The notes under the pieces are model-generated. The model was not told the origin of the DNA, searched no databases, and saw only the letters and a list, made by a program, of their open reading frames with translations. 64,000 bases of DNA from Leptobrachium leishanense (Eukaryota > Chordata > Amphibia > Anura > Megophryidae): NCBI GenBank assembly GCA_009667805.1, contig CM019063.1, forward strand, positions 350,262,942 through 350,326,941, written 5' to 3'. The translations under genes and the position numbers were made by a program. Positions 40,086 through 51,720 of the stretch are shown in pieces (within the stretch, counting starts at the first letter, position 1; every line of letters starts with the position of its first letter).

Positions 40086-41770
40086 CTCCCGATTCCCCAA
40101 CCTCTCCTTGTCCCCCAAATTTAGCCAAAAATGTAGGACAGTCGTTTTTCCAGTGACCTTCACCCGCCACCACGCGCACTGGTTGGGTCCCAGGGGTTCC
40201 CTCGGGGCTCCCCTACCTCTTCCTCTAGCCCCCCTACCCCTTGCTCTCCCTCTGTCCGGGCCACCTTGTCCTCCACCATTTCCCATATAACCCACAACAC
40301 CTGTGTGTCCTCTCTGTCTCTTTATCTCCTCCCGTTTTTCTTCTAAATCCCGGTTATGATACACTTTATTAGCAATCTCTACCAATTCGCTAATACCTTT
40401 ACCCAAAAACCCATCTAATCTCTGTATTTTATTCCGTATATCCCTCTGTGACTGTCCCACAAAAGAAGAATTAATTAACCTCTGATTCTCCGCTGCCTCC
40501 GGATCAATAGGACTATACATCCTATATGCATCTAGTAATCTTTCCAGAAATGCGCTTGGAGACTCTTTAGATTCTTGTACCACATCCGCTATTTTTCCCA
40601 TGTTTGTGGGTTTCTTCCCTCCCGCTTTAACACCCATTATTACTGCTGTTCTGTACGTCTGGAGGTGGGCAAACCCTCAGCGGTGCTATACGGCCACTTG
40701 GGATCTGTTTTGGGGTAGTGTTCCTCTGCCCACGCTTCTGGCTGGGGCTTAGCATCTGCTACAGCTTGGGCAAGTAAAATCTTTTGCGCGCTACTATTTA
40801 TCCGGGCTCTTTCTTCTGTGGTAAACATTGTCAACATTAATTACTGACAATCTGCCCATGTGGGGTTATGTGTAAGCATAACTGACTCTATCATACTGGC
40901 CACTGCTGCGGGATTAGTGGAGTACAGTGGTGTGTGTGTTTTCCAGTTAAAAAGATCTGTTGTCGTGAATGGGACATATGTGTATTGCACTGGCCCAGGA
41001 GCTCCATTTGCCAGTAAAGGACCTGGCACTTCTCGCAGGGGCATTTGATAGGGATTGTGCTGATATGGCTCACGGGGTTTATGTATATTCGCTGCGCGAG
41101 TGGTAACCCCTCGTTTCTCATCTTCACCCTCATTATCGCTATCCTCCTGGGCTACTAATTTGTATACACTCCCATCGGGCATTTCAATTTTCCCCGGTGG
41201 GGCCTCTCTGTCTCCTCCACCCGCCGCCCCCTGTTCTTCCTCCACAACCCCGCGTGACGGAGCAAAGGGAGCCGGCCGGGAAGTAGCAGCTGCCTGCTCC
41301 CCCCTCTCCGCCCGCACAATCGCGGCACTCAAAGCTTCTCTAGCCGCCCCGTAACATGGCGGGGGCAAGGAGTCACCTTCCTCTGGGTGTTCTACCAACA
41401 CTGATCTCTCTTTCTCTTTATTATTTGGGGGTACCTCCTTCTTGTGTTGTCCTGCCAACATGATAAAATGACTTTTATCTTTTACACAGTATCTCCATAT
41501 ATCTATATACGGGTACTGTTCAGGATGTCCGCATTTCCCGGTGACTTGGGAATGCACTCTCTGTATTAGCTCGGGGTCCATTGACCCCTGCTCTGGCCAT
41601 TCAGAAACTAACAGTGGCCACACAATTGTACACATTAATGTCAGCTTCTCCCTAGTTAATTCCACACCATAGTCATGCGTTGTATATAACGCTTCAAAAT
41701 TCCGCACCATATACTCTAAGGGCGTCTCACCCTTCTTTACCTTACTGGGTTTGGATGACCCGTTACCCAT
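40086..41770 (-). pseudogene. gag: Provirus 1 gag, one stop and frameshifts
   Basis: It starts at 41770 with MGNGSSK, a myristoylation-type N-terminus for membrane targeting. The matrix-like part and a Pro/Glu-rich linker run to 40841, where a TAA stop interrupts; provirus 2 has Gln at this place. The capsid continues at 40640-40837 and, after a frameshift, at 40086-40637 with the major-homology-like stretch around ESPSAFLERLLDAYRMY. An RGRGARGRGRG-rich segment precedes a nucleocapsid finger in which the second Cys is lost and the frame shifts again. The PLE at 40069 separates the end. Gag forms the particle shell in this family. Confidence 0.88.
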
Positions 41771-42865
41771 TGTTACTTTTCTCAGAAAATCAGTAAACTC
41801 TTACAACACAGATATTACTTTTTAGCAATGACAATTAGAATCTACAGTCTGGTACTTCAGCCAACAATTCTTGCGTGTCTGACCCGCTTCCTCTGTCAGT
41901 AGCCGACTGCAGTCGCCTGAGCCGGAACCGTACTTTGGGAGTCCACTTTCAAGTTTGCTTCCTCGCAATGCGAGTAGGCGCGCGTTCACTCACAGCATTC
42001 AAATCAATTCACTCACAGCACATACTGTACCAGATACTTTCAGCACATAACAGAACATAAACACTCCAACTCTTTCTACTAGCCGAGGGTGCTCTGTCCC
42101 TCCTTTTGGCTCCTTGTTCCCCGTAAATTAAACTCTAACTCTTGACTGCTTGTGTCTATGTGCACCCCGTTCTATAACTATACTCCCGTCTGCAATTCCA
42201 ATTTGCCTATGGATAATCTACCCACCCGGCACCACTATCTATGCAGCTACCGCTGGCTTCAATAAGCCCTCTTCACTACACGACGTACACACTAGCACTG
42301 ACTCAGGGCTCTAAGCCCAGTCACAGAAATCCCTCCTCCTTTCCTTCAATCCACGTGGCGAAGCTCTATTTACAAACACTGACTATGACTATGCAACTCC
42401 ACGTGGCTACCTTCTCCCTCTCTTACAGAACTACCCTTTAGTTGGCATCCAATTCCCCCGAATCCAGACACGCGCTAGCCACTCTGGCTCCTTTGCATTG
42501 TCCGTGCTATCAGCGGCGGGCTAGGTATGTCAACGAGACTGTGGCCAGCGGGTCTCCTTATCCGACCATCAGTCAGACGTTTCCCTTTATACCGGTATCT
42601 CCTTTAGACATACAAACATGAAAGACACTTTACCTATCGCCGGCGCTGCTCACTGTTTCCTCAGACTCGATGGTGTCCCAGGTTCCTGGGCCGGGAGTCC
42701 GTTTGGGACGAGACGAGGTCCACTGAACAGGAAATCCTGCTTGGCGCCTGCAGATGTCAGCTCACCTTCAACGGACGCCCAACCGACGGGATCACTTGCA
42801 CCTGCAGTCAACCGCTACAGTGTTCAGCAGTTGCCTATGCCGGAAAGGGCGAGTATCCCAGCTAT
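41771..42865 (-). other. Provirus 1 leader between PBS and gag
   Basis: This is about 1.1 kb of non-coding leader, where packaging and splice-donor signals are expected. Its right part (42640-42865) resembles the provirus 2 leader at 62740-62960. No ORF is supported. Confidence 0.7.
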
Positions 42866-42875
42866 CGAGCCCCCA
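42866..42875 (-). promoter_or_regulatory. Provirus 1 primer-binding site, tRNA-Pro-like
   Basis: In virus sense tggggGCTCG lies 5 nt after the LTR. It matches the first ten bases of the proline tRNA site used by gammaretroviruses; the next bases diverge (atagctggg). Confidence 0.7.
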
Positions 42876-42880
42876 AGAAA

Positions 42881-43561
42881 TGTAACCGGAATCTGACAGG
42901 TTCACTTTCAGGACGGCGCCGGACCGGACACAAGCAAGGATTGTCTGAACACGAGTCTCTTCAGGAAAGGCAAACTTTATTGTGTCGTCACACAAATGCT
43001 CACACAGGATTGAATCGCAAAGAGTGAGCCCCGTCTCCCCCCCCCGACAAGGGGTTTTATACCCCAAATACATAATTCGGTACATCCCAATTAACCCACC
43101 TCCCGATGACACTTTATTCCACCCCACGTGGGTTAATACCTCCCATTGTTAGTACAAAGGAATTCCATACATTGATCGTAAATTGGCAAGCTTCATGTTA
43201 GTCTGACAGTTTGTGATTTGCTGCTGCACTAAATCTGGGCCGTGCCCACCTCTCTAAAGGCTATGTTTATTTTGCTACAGATAAAGCATGTTCTGGTTTC
43301 TACGCTCTTCTTTGTCTTACTGCGGGTCTCAGTGACCTTGTAGTATCCATTTGTCATCCTGTCTTTCCGTGCCAAGAGTTGGCCGGATTTCTCTCAGTTT
43401 TATTGCTTCTCTGCTAATCTACCACATTCCTAAAATTCTATGCAAGCTTCATTCTAATGTCTAGTGAAATCTATCTAGTTATTTGCAAGTGAACCAATAT
43501 TCTGAACAAGATGGCCGCTTGGCTCATAATAGCGACCATCTTCCAGTCTGATTCCACTTCA
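42881..43561 (-). repeat. Provirus 1, 5' LTR
   Basis: This 681-bp repeat has TG...CA ends. The poly(A) signal (complement of tttatt, 42976-42981) is intact, and the TATA block lies at about 43053-43065. By my hand count it has about ten substitutions against the 3' LTR. Confidence 0.95.
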
Positions 43562-44139
43562 GAAGGGTGCAAATTTGTTGAAGGGACTTGACCCGTGTGA
43601 GAGAGGGAGTGGGTTTGGACAAAAGACTGGAGCTGACTGTGGGAGGGAGTTTGTGGGCAGGGACCGGACCTGAGAGCCCATGGCAACTCCAGACCAAAGA
43701 AGGGGAGACGGGCAGGTTGAGGTGTTGACACAGGACTCCAGCTTCAAGTAAGGATAAAACAACAGCGGTACAGTGCCCATACCCAGTGGCAGTATCCCAG
43801 GGTTTGTGTTTCTGCAATAGTGCTTCTGCAAATGTAAACTAAATAAAAAACTGTTTATGTCTGACATAACCCTAGAACAAAATCAGACCGAGTAAATCAG
43901 CTGCACATCTCCATTTAGCTCCGCAGCAGAATAAGAGGTTCTAATGATTAACTCCATCTGACTCTAAACCGTGTGTGTGCTTTACACAGAATGATTAATC
44001 GACAGACGATTAGATATCAGCTATTCTCCTTATCGATTAGTTGTCGATTAATCGATTAGTTGTTTCGGCTCAAGTCGGAATCCCTAAGCACTCGTTTGTC
44101 TCATTCTTAAACGAAGAGCAACTATGCATTACAGGTTCC

Positions 44140-45232
44140 CTCCGCAAGCCTGATTATCTATTAATTCCTCCCTCTAATGCCTCCCCACCTCCTGACTTCT
44201 CTATCATGGTTGATTGTATCACTATCTCCCCATTAAGCCAGGTTCACTGTCTCGGAGTTACACTCGACTCTGCTCTTTCATTCATCCCCCACATCCAGTC
44301 TCTTTCCTCCTCCTCCTGCCGCTACCAGTTGCGTAATACCTCCAGAATTCAGCCATTTCTTACCGCTGACACCACAAAGCAACTCATCCACGCTCTCGGA
44401 ATCTCCCAACTTGACTATTGCAATAATCTTCTAGTTGGCCTCCCTCTCTCCCGCCTCGCCCCCCTACAATCCATTCTGAACACCTCTGCCAGGCTCATCC
44501 ACCTCACTCGACGCACTGTCTCTGCAAGTTCCTTCACTGGCTCCCCATCCACTACAGAATTAAATTCAAAATCCTTACCCTGACAAAGCTCTCACTAACT
44601 CAGCTCCTCACTACCTGTCCTCACTAATCACCAAATACACCGTCACCCCAGCCCGCTCCCTAAAGGTTAAACAGTGACCCTGCGCCTAGCTTCTCCACGC
44701 ATCACCTCTTCCCATGACAGGCTGCAAAATTTCTCACGCACAGCCCTCATCGTCTGGAATACTCTCCCTCGTACTGTCAGGCTCTCCCCTAGTTTCCCCT
44801 CCTTAAAACGCTCTCTTAAGACCTTCCTTTTTAGGGAAGCCTACCACCCGACTCACTAATACACCTCACTGCCCCAACGAGTCCATCACTCTCACCTTGC
44901 AGTCCATCACTCTCACCTTGCAGTCCATCACTCTCACCTTGCAGTCCATCACTCTCACCTTGCAGTCCATCACTCTCACCTTGCAGTCCATCACCCTCAC
45001 CTTGCAGTCCATCACCCTCACCTTGCAGTCCATCACCCTCACCTTGCAGTCCTCTCCTCTTGTTTTCACCCCCAACCCTTATAGATTGTGAGTTCCCACG
45101 GGAATAAGGCCTTGTTTCCTTCTGTACTGGTTTATCAAATGTTATTGTGCCTTTCCCCTGTCTATATTGTGCCTTTTGTTCAACGCTGCGGAATATGCTG
45201 GCGCTATATAAATAAAGTATAATAATAATTAT
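44140..45232 (+). mobile_element. L2 LINE copy 3, more diverged
   Basis: It encodes the same C-terminal polymerase region as copy 1 in broken frames (44041-44583 and 44674-44859 hold parts, with LGVTLDSALSF and LDYCNNLLVGLPLSRL). It ends with a 3' UTR containing a tandem repeat and gcgctatataaataaag. Confidence 0.85.
44876..45052 (+). repeat. 21-bp tandem repeat in L2 3' UTR
   Basis: Eight copies of tccatcactctcaccttgca g expand a sequence that occurs once at this place in L2 copies 1 and 2. Confidence 0.95.
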
Positions 45233-45345
45233 CTTTGCATGTCATGGGAGCAGTTTAGAAATTACATCTTGTCTGTGATTGTTCTTACCAGTACAATGGT
45301 TGTTCAGTCTGCAGTCAATAAACAGGTCTGTTAGAATCTGAGTTA

Positions 45346-45770
45346 GGCTAGGGTCAGACGAATGCATTTTCGCGTTGTCTGTGAAAAAGTGCGTTCGAAC
45401 GAATGGACGCATTTTTTCACGGAGTACACGATAGCGGTCATACGATGCGCATTTGCGTTCGTGATTTTGTACGGATCATCAATAAAACACTTTTTGCATC
45501 TGGACGTTATGTTGGCCGGACATTAGCAGTGTCTGACATCTCCAAATCACGCACACACGCCGCTAGCGGACGCAGCGCACTCTGTACGACCGTACTAGCG
45601 GTTTGACGTTCTCGACAAAATGCGTTCGTTTGCCGCTTGCGTTGCGCAGCCGGACTTTCGTGCGACCGTACTTCGTATATTGCCCGTCATTGCCCGTCAT
45701 TTGCTGCTAGTGCGGCCGTAATTAAGTGCGCCAGAACGCACATTTAAAGTGCGCTAGTCTGACCCCAGCC
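45346..45770. mobile_element. Harbinger-type MITE (TTA TSD)
   Basis: The ends ggctagggtcagac and gtctgaccccagcc are inverted repeats flanked by TTA (45343-45345 and 45771-45773). The 425-bp, CG-rich body has no credible gene. Confidence 0.75.
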
Positions 45771-45773
45771 TTA

Positions 45774-46186
45774 AGTGTAAAAGTAGTCTTTTTTTTTTTT
45801 TTTTACCCTCTTTTTTTTTAAACTATATATTTGCCGTTTTGATTTGTGTGCAGGTTTGTTACTATAACAAGCAAATGCTTTATACTCTTAAGTTATGTTT
45901 AGTTATGCAAGCACCAAAAGAACGGGCTTTTCTTGGTTTTATACCATGTACTTAATTATACTGTATGTTCCACCCCCTCCCCTCTCACAATGAATAGTAA
46001 AGTTATGTTTTAGAAGTCTCACGTGCCACTATTAATCCCCTAAAGCCAGTGTACCTTTCTACCCTGACCCTCCCATTAACACTACCTGTCCTCCACTGGA
46101 CAGGGCATCAGTCGCTAAAATTTATCTGGAACTCTGCCACTGTGGGACACCACAAGAGCATCTCCTCCTTCTGGAGTTCCAGATAT
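45774..46186. other. Unassigned intronic DNA
   Basis: There is a T-rich run at 45788-45830. Nothing else is recognised. Confidence 0.4.
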
Positions 46187-46915
46187 AGGGGTTATTCAAA
46201 GAGCAATGAAATTTCATTAGGCACATTTTGACGAGCTCAATTCACCAAAAATTCAGCATTCACCACAGGGTCTCCGAAGTGCACCGAATCGACCTGCTGA
46301 ATGTCGCTGAAAAATCACAGATCTGATAAAACGCTAAACGCAGCCGCGATCTGCCGAACAGATCACCGAGGGACTCCCGCCAAAAAAAGCCACCCAGGCG
46401 CCAAACTGGTAAAAAAAAAAGCTACTTTTAAATGTGTTTTTTTTTTTTAAAAAAAAGCATGTAAATCATATATAAGGTCCTATGAATAACAATAAAAAAG
46501 TTACCGGGTAAAAATAATAAACATTAAAAAAAAAAAAATTTGAATCAAATATTTAACCGTAAAAATGCCTAAAACAAATTCAAAAAAATGGAGACTTTTT
46601 GCTGCAAATGAAAATAATAAATGATTGAATAAAAAATTTATGAAAACGGAGATTTTTTTTTTACTTTGAAACCTATGGGATTCCTATATTTTAATCCTCA
46701 ATGGTGACATCACAATTGTTAGATTATATTCATCTGTTTAGACCTGTCAAAAGAAACCACTAAAAATCTGGGCATTTCACCAACTTTTCTCTGCTTTTCG
46801 GCGATCTCTGAATAGATTAACTATTACTTCTCTCTGGGGAATTTCACTGCCACCGATTTGCACCGTATGTCGCTGGCAATTCGCCAATAGTTGTCCAATT
46901 GGCAGCTCTTTGTCT
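46187..46915 (-). repeat. Interspersed repeat, GGGGTTATTCA family, copy 3
   Basis: This is the reverse-complement counterpart of copies 1 and 2. It starts aggggttattcaaagagc; the cttctctctggggaatttcac region (about 46828) is the complement of their conserved centre. Confidence 0.6.
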
Positions 46916-47326
46916 CTCGATGTCTCTCTTAAGACTTCCGTTCTTCTCCTTGTCCACTCAATGCAGCAGGGCTAAAACAGGATTTTTCTCAGCATAGGCA
47001 AACATTTTGCGCGCCCCCCCCCCCATTATTTTGCATACTCCACTAATACAATGTAGAGAGACAGATCTATGGACAGAAGGCACTGTCCAGCGCAAGTTGT
47101 AAACAAGGCATGGGAACTCACCTTAACCTCTTCACTACCAAAGGGTCTATTCACTAAGCACCAAAATTTCTGTGGTTTTCAGTTTGGCAATTCCATTTCG
47201 CCAACAATACACTATTCATTCACTATTTAGCGAATAGTGCGCCGAAGATGAAGTTGCCGAAGTCTCATGAAAAAGTTGGAGAGTCACCAAAGAGCAGCGA
47301 AGTGGTGTTATCGAGTTATTATTATT
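46916..47326. other. Unassigned, possibly repeat-derived
   Basis: A segment starting gggtctattcactaagcacc (about 47151) resembles the GGGGTTATTCA ends but could not be matched further. There is a C run at 47014. Confidence 0.35.
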
Positions 47327-47560
47327 TTTATTCTTTATTAAGAGCCAACACATTCCACAGCGCTGTACAATGGTGCAATGGGTAAAGACAGGACAATATA
47401 TAAAGGAGACAGGTCAGTATTGCTGCCAACAGATATAGGAGGACATGAGGGCCCCATTACCATGGGAATTTACAATCTAGATGGGTGAGGGGGTGAGAAA
47501 CAGGAGGGGAGGACTGCAGTGATGAGATGTTAATGCAGGGAGAGGTGAGGACATTTTTTG
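47327..47560 (-). repeat. L2-tailed repeat, minus strand
   Basis: Read on the minus strand it ends with aataaagaataaaaataata preceded by a gcgctgtggaatgtg-type motif and gggccctcatg. It is a relative of the element at 3262-3480. Confidence 0.6.
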
Positions 47561-47865
47561 TGTCCGTTGGATGTTTTGTTGGAGTCGTGTAGTAAGATTC
47601 CCTAAAAAGAAGGGTCTTTATGGACTGTTCAAATAATGTCAGATTTGGGGACAGTCTGATATTGCAACTAAGATGGCTGCTTAACCTGGGAGCTATTCAC
47701 ATCACCACCAGGTTTTCTGCCCATCGCAATAGCCTGTGGACATATATTTTCGGGCAGATGAACAGACCAATAAGCAGACACCCTGAGACAAGCACAGGTA
47801 GGCTCTATTGAGACATTTTTTGGCTCCTCGCAATCGCGGCCTTCTGGGGCCGGAGCCCCCCAAGC

Positions 47866-48258
47866 ATGGAGTCCTCTCCTCCTCCCTCAGCTACTTCATC
47901 GGGTAGCGAACAGTCTATGATGAGGAGACTGGAGACTCTCATAGCAAATCTGCCAACTCGGGAGGAATTAACCAACCGCTCGAATTTTAAGGATATGCTG
48001 GAGCAGTTGCAGACGGCATTTGGGCAGGAAATTGCGGAGGTGCACACAGACATTGCCGCGATTGACACACGTGTCTCTCGTTTGGAGGAAGGAACTGCAG
48101 AGTGCCTCACCCTGAGTGCACGGCCAGACCCCAATATGGAGGCATGCTTTTCAGAACTGCACTGCCGTATTGATGACCTGGACAACAGGTCCCGGAGGCA
48201 CAACCTCAGAATACGAGGAGTTAGGGAAACTGTAAAGTTGTTAGGGACTTGCACCTAA
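47866..48258 (+). pseudogene. LINE ORF1 protein, N-terminal half
   Basis: It starts MESSPPPSATSS, has an amphipathic heptad region (about residues 20-90) and ends in DDLDNRSRRHNLRIRGV. That is the coiled-coil to RRM boundary of L1/Tx1 ORF1 proteins, RNA-binding chaperones of the LINE particle. A stop follows where the RRM should continue, so the RNA-binding domain is lost. Confidence 0.85.
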
Positions 48259-48267
48259 CTACTGTAG

Positions 48268-48990
48268 TTACAATGTTCACGGCCTTAATATCCCTGAAAA
48301 GCAATCCCGCTTATTGCACGATCTGCCCTCTTCTCGCATGTCCGTCGCCTTCCTCCAGGAGACTCATTTCCGGGTAGGCTCATCACCTTGCCTTGGTGAT
48401 GACCATTTCCCAACTGGAGTTTTCAGTAATTTTACTTTGGGCAAATCCCGTGGGGTTGTGATCCTATTTTATAAAGATGTTCCCTTTATTGTTGACGCTG
48501 CGGAAATGGACGAGGGGGCAGTTTCTTTTTTGTGCGAGGGTCAATAGTCTATATGATATACACTTTAACCTCTATTTAATTACCTAATAATAAGAAACCA
48601 CATTCTTGACTTTCCCATATTCTTAAATCCTTGGATTCCTTTCATCGAGGTATCACGATCAACGCTGGTGAGTTGAATATACCTCTCAATCCACGATTTG
48701 ATTCTTCGTCCAGGTACTCCGCCACTCCCACGGACGATTATAGTCCATCAGGTTCGCTGATGTTTACATGAGCACCAACTGGTTGACATCTGGCGGGCCC
48801 CTTATTCTGTGAGAGGGGTTATTCCTTTTTCTCCCCAGTTGATAATGTGCACACCCGTATAGATAATTCTTTTTGCGTTACCAAGATGAGCACCTACTGC
48901 GTGCTGTGGACATTACTGCCACTACCTGGTCACATCATGCCCTGCTCTCCATGTCTCTGCCTCTGTCCCGAAAGAACGCCACTGGCACCT
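48268..48990 (+). pseudogene. LINE ORF2 endonuclease relic
   Basis: APE-type endonuclease pieces lie in several frames: VAFLQETHF (catalytic Glu region), KSRGVVILF, a GELNIPLNP match to the GDFN motif with the Asp changed, and YSFFSPVDNVHTRIDNSF. Stops interrupt it (for example at 48545). It is inactive. Confidence 0.82.
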
Positions 48991-49150
48991 TCATGGCCGG
49001 CCCAAGCCACTGTGCTGCCTGGAGACGAGGTTGAAATGCTGCCCTCCCCCCAAAAAAATCATGCAGTGTGTATGAGGGTATCCCAGAGCACCACCGCAAT
49101 AAAACTCCTAGTAATGTGTGGTGTGTATGAGCGTATCATACAAAAGGTAT
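48987..49150 (+). repeat. Fragment related to the hAT minisatellite at 52590
   Basis: gcagtgtgtatgagggtatc and tgtggtgtgtatgagcgtat here closely resemble the 40-bp unit at 52590-53345. It is probably a piece of the same hAT family inserted in the LINE. Confidence 0.5.
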
Positions 49151-49535
49151 TTTTAGACTGTGCATAAGTCTAGTATTTATATTGTAAGAAGAATCATGGG
49201 ACAAGTTACTAGGGTTCTGGGAAAATTCACCCGTTTGCATTTGAGCTCAGGGAATTGTAGCTACACATTTTCTTTTCCCCATAAAATTTCTCAATTTTAT
49301 AATTACACTTCGGCACACGAGACACAAAATTCTAAATTAAGAATTGTAGTTAAGAATACATAACGGTCTCCGTAATGCACAATTTCTCAATGCTGCAATC
49401 CATATCCCTTTGGCATCTATTGGTAGTCGTTACAATGTGATGGGGATGGAAGCAAATGGATTGCTGTTTCTGTCTTTTATATGAATGCTTTGTTTATGCC
49501 AAATTCAGCCTAATAAACTTTTCATTCAAAAAAAG

Positions 49536-51039
49536 AATAAACACGACTAAACATGCATTGTTAATTTTATAATACTTTTCCTATTTTCTGCAGCGTTTAA
49601 TATTTTTAATCTATGGCTGTATAATTTTATATTACCGTTTGTGGTTTTTTTTTATCTTCATTTTGAGTTTCGTACATAAAGACAGATAAAGCAGATCAGA
49701 ACGTGGGGCCACGCAGTAAGACATCTGCAGAACAGTAGTCACACAGGGCCAACAAAAGTCACAAGATTTCAGCAAAATAAAAGGGCAGTCAGCAAAGTAG
49801 ACAAAAGAGATCACACGTGAAAGGTCATCAAAAAGGCCCAAAAAACATAAAGGTCCGCAATAAGTGTCCCATCGAAAGGTAGCTCCAACCTTGTAGCAAT
49901 CTGGAGGAAAAATAAAGGGAGAAAGGGGCTTCCATAGAGGAAGCTGGCTTAGACGGGGACCACCCAACGACATCCGGATGTCAGGGAGCCGTAGTGTGTC
50001 AGGCGCCTCCACAATCTTACTTTTCCCCCAATGAGGACAGGCGGGACAGATCTCGGAGCAGGCCGCATCAAAGATGGCACTCAGCAACAGGTCGCAAAGT
50101 CCACTCAGATCCGTCTCCCGGGGTGTCGAAGACTGTTTACCGCTGCAAGAGGACACAGGAAAGCAGCTCCGGTCCCGGATCCGGCCACTGGCAGGGAGCT
50201 AAGGAGCGAAAATACAGCTAAATAAACCTACTGTTTGTGTTTTAGGAGTATATATTGTACTCGGCTTTTATTTTGATTGTACCACTAATTTCAAAAATTA
50301 TACACCTTAATTTTAATTATTCATTGAATTTAGAAAAAAATATCATTTTATCTTTTTAGTTATTATGGTAGGTTGAAAGAGAGAGCTAAGTATATGTGAG
50401 AGATGTGTGTCACATAACTAAAGGTAATAGAATATACTGTAATGGTTTCATATATATTCCTATGTCATTCCCTCTCCTATACACACTGCAAGGACATGAC
50501 TGCATAATCAGCCGGGGGGGGGGACAGGACATTTTAGAAACAAAGCTAAAACTGAATAAAGACCAACCAAAACAAACATGGAGTAAATCTCATGGTGAGA
50601 TCCAGGAGCAGTATTTTCTTTAGTAGGAAGGGAGTGTTTCAATTGCTAGTTTATAGACATGTATCCCTGGTGGATTGATGCATGTCAACCCAGTACAGCT
50701 ATGGATTCCCAGGTCTCGGCATTCCTCTGATTATTAGAGCATGCTGTCAGTCTGCCATAACCGATTTCCGCACTCCTGCTGATAAGGTAAATTCTGTGAG
50801 ATTGTGAAAAATTGTTGTGTGATCTGAAGGGCTTCTGGCCTACTGTAACGACTGTGCGAGTGAGCAGCATCTCTGTAACAGCCGAGCCGGACTCGCATAC
50901 CTGGAGGTGCTGGTGGTGGTGTGCCAGCGGGAGCCTGGAGGGAGAGATGTGTTGCCGCACGGAAGTATCCGCCCACACGCGTCTTCATCCCTCGCTCTGC
51001 AACTCTTGGGACTCAGTTGGCCGCATGTGTGGAGGTGCC
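49536..51039. other. Unassigned DNA
   Basis: No supported gene is seen. There is a G run at 50514. Several short frames exist, but none has a recognisable domain. Confidence 0.4.
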
Positions 51040-51183
51040 GTCAGCTGAAAAAAATAGTGTAGCGGCACCGATGCTGCTATAAAAAATAGGGCAGCGCCGG
51101 TGCCAGCTTCCAAAATTTGCCGCTCCAAAAAATATCCGTTTGGAGCACTTGCTCCAACCGGCTCCATGGACTGGCTGGCCCTG
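51040..51183 (-). mobile_element. hAT-like terminus inserted in env of provirus 2
   Basis: On the minus strand it begins CAGGGCCAGCCAGTCCATGG at 51183, a hAT-type start, exactly where env similarity stops. The other end and the TSD were not found, so provirus 2 may end here or resume outside my recognition. Confidence 0.5.
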
Positions 51184-51597
51184 GACGCCTTTAGCTTGTT
51201 CCAACTGGGTGTCATTCAGTGGTTTGGTTGAAAGCTTCCCAAAAGAGTTCAGAAAAGCACGACAGTCCACTGGGACTGCAGCATATGGAATATAAATTGT
51301 CCCTGGGTGTAGCCTGCTGCACACCCTGCACGTGGTCTGCCCAGACTTTTTAGCATAGGCATATTTGAATTTTAGTAACAAATGGTCCTTTGAAGGTACC
51401 ACAGGGCCCAGATCGCGCTTGATTCTTCCTCTCGTTTGGTTGACAGGATAAGAGATATTCGCTCTCTCAGCGTTGTCTTGGCGTTGGATTGATTCAATAA
51501 AAAGAGTCAAATAAGTCATTAGAAACAATAGAAACAGTAAAATCGCACCAAAACTAAAAGTGGCCTGAAACCCCCTTTTAATAGTCTTGTCAAACAA
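51184..51597 (-). pseudogene. env: Provirus 2 env, N-terminal piece
   Basis: It begins near 51597 with a short charged tail and a hydrophobic segment (about residues 13-35), then a basic RIKR site. Next comes a stretch shared with provirus 1 env (YAKKSGQT, CSRLHP). Similarity ends after about 135 codons at the hAT-like terminus. The rest of the open frame to 51013 is transposon sequence, not env. Confidence 0.8.
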
Positions 51598-51720
51598 TTC
51601 TCACCTCCCCCTCACAGTAAGGGGCATATCTTCACTGGTTTCCCTTTGGGCTTCCTGCTCTTCTATCGTTGGCGGGTGGTCAGGCATTATTATGGCCGTT
51701 AAAACACTTACTTGCTGATC

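Larger units (their letters stand above)
27605..43561 (-). mobile_element. Class I endogenous retrovirus, provirus 1
   Basis: A complete provirus on the minus strand: 5' LTR (42881-43561), primer-binding site, gag, pro-pol with an extra domain, env, polypurine tract, 3' LTR (27605-28289). The 4-bp gaag flanks both ends (27601-27604 and 43562-43565), as in gammaretrovirus-like integrations. Pol and its integrase GPY/F motif are of the gamma/epsilon type. All genes except most of env are broken by stops or frameshifts, and a PLE (35192-40069) and an L2 (28346-29030) are inserted. Confidence 0.95.
27209..44073. mobile_element. hAT element split by an ERV
   Basis: The left end tagggctgcaactgatt with ATCGATTAGTTGG blocks (27209-27600) and the right end (43562-44073, with ATCGATTAGTTGT blocks and a diverged tttcggctcaa terminus) are the two halves of a roughly 0.9-kb non-autonomous hAT. 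The flanks gttggaat (27201-27208) and gtcggaat (44074-44081) are an 8-bp TSD with one mismatch. The ERV sits between the halves with its own TSD. Confidence 0.75.
47660..49535 (+). mobile_element. L1/Tx1-type LINE with internal deletion
   Basis: The 5' region contains aagatggctgc and is followed by ORF1 (47866-48258), an endonuclease relic of ORF2 (48268-48990), then 3' UTR and an aataaacttttcattcaaaaa tail at 49510-49535. The reverse transcriptase is deleted. Confidence 0.8.

Noticed and set aside
44866..45091. CRISPR-like array of 21-bp repeats
   Set aside because: The units are directly adjacent without spacers, inside a LINE 3' UTR in a eukaryotic genome.
45403..45606. CG-rich open frame
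   Set aside because: It lies fully inside a Harbinger-type MITE with TTA duplications and has no domain.
50640..51010. The 3' LTR of provirus 2
   Set aside because: No TG...CA repeat, polypurine tract or similarity to 62985-63285 was found there.
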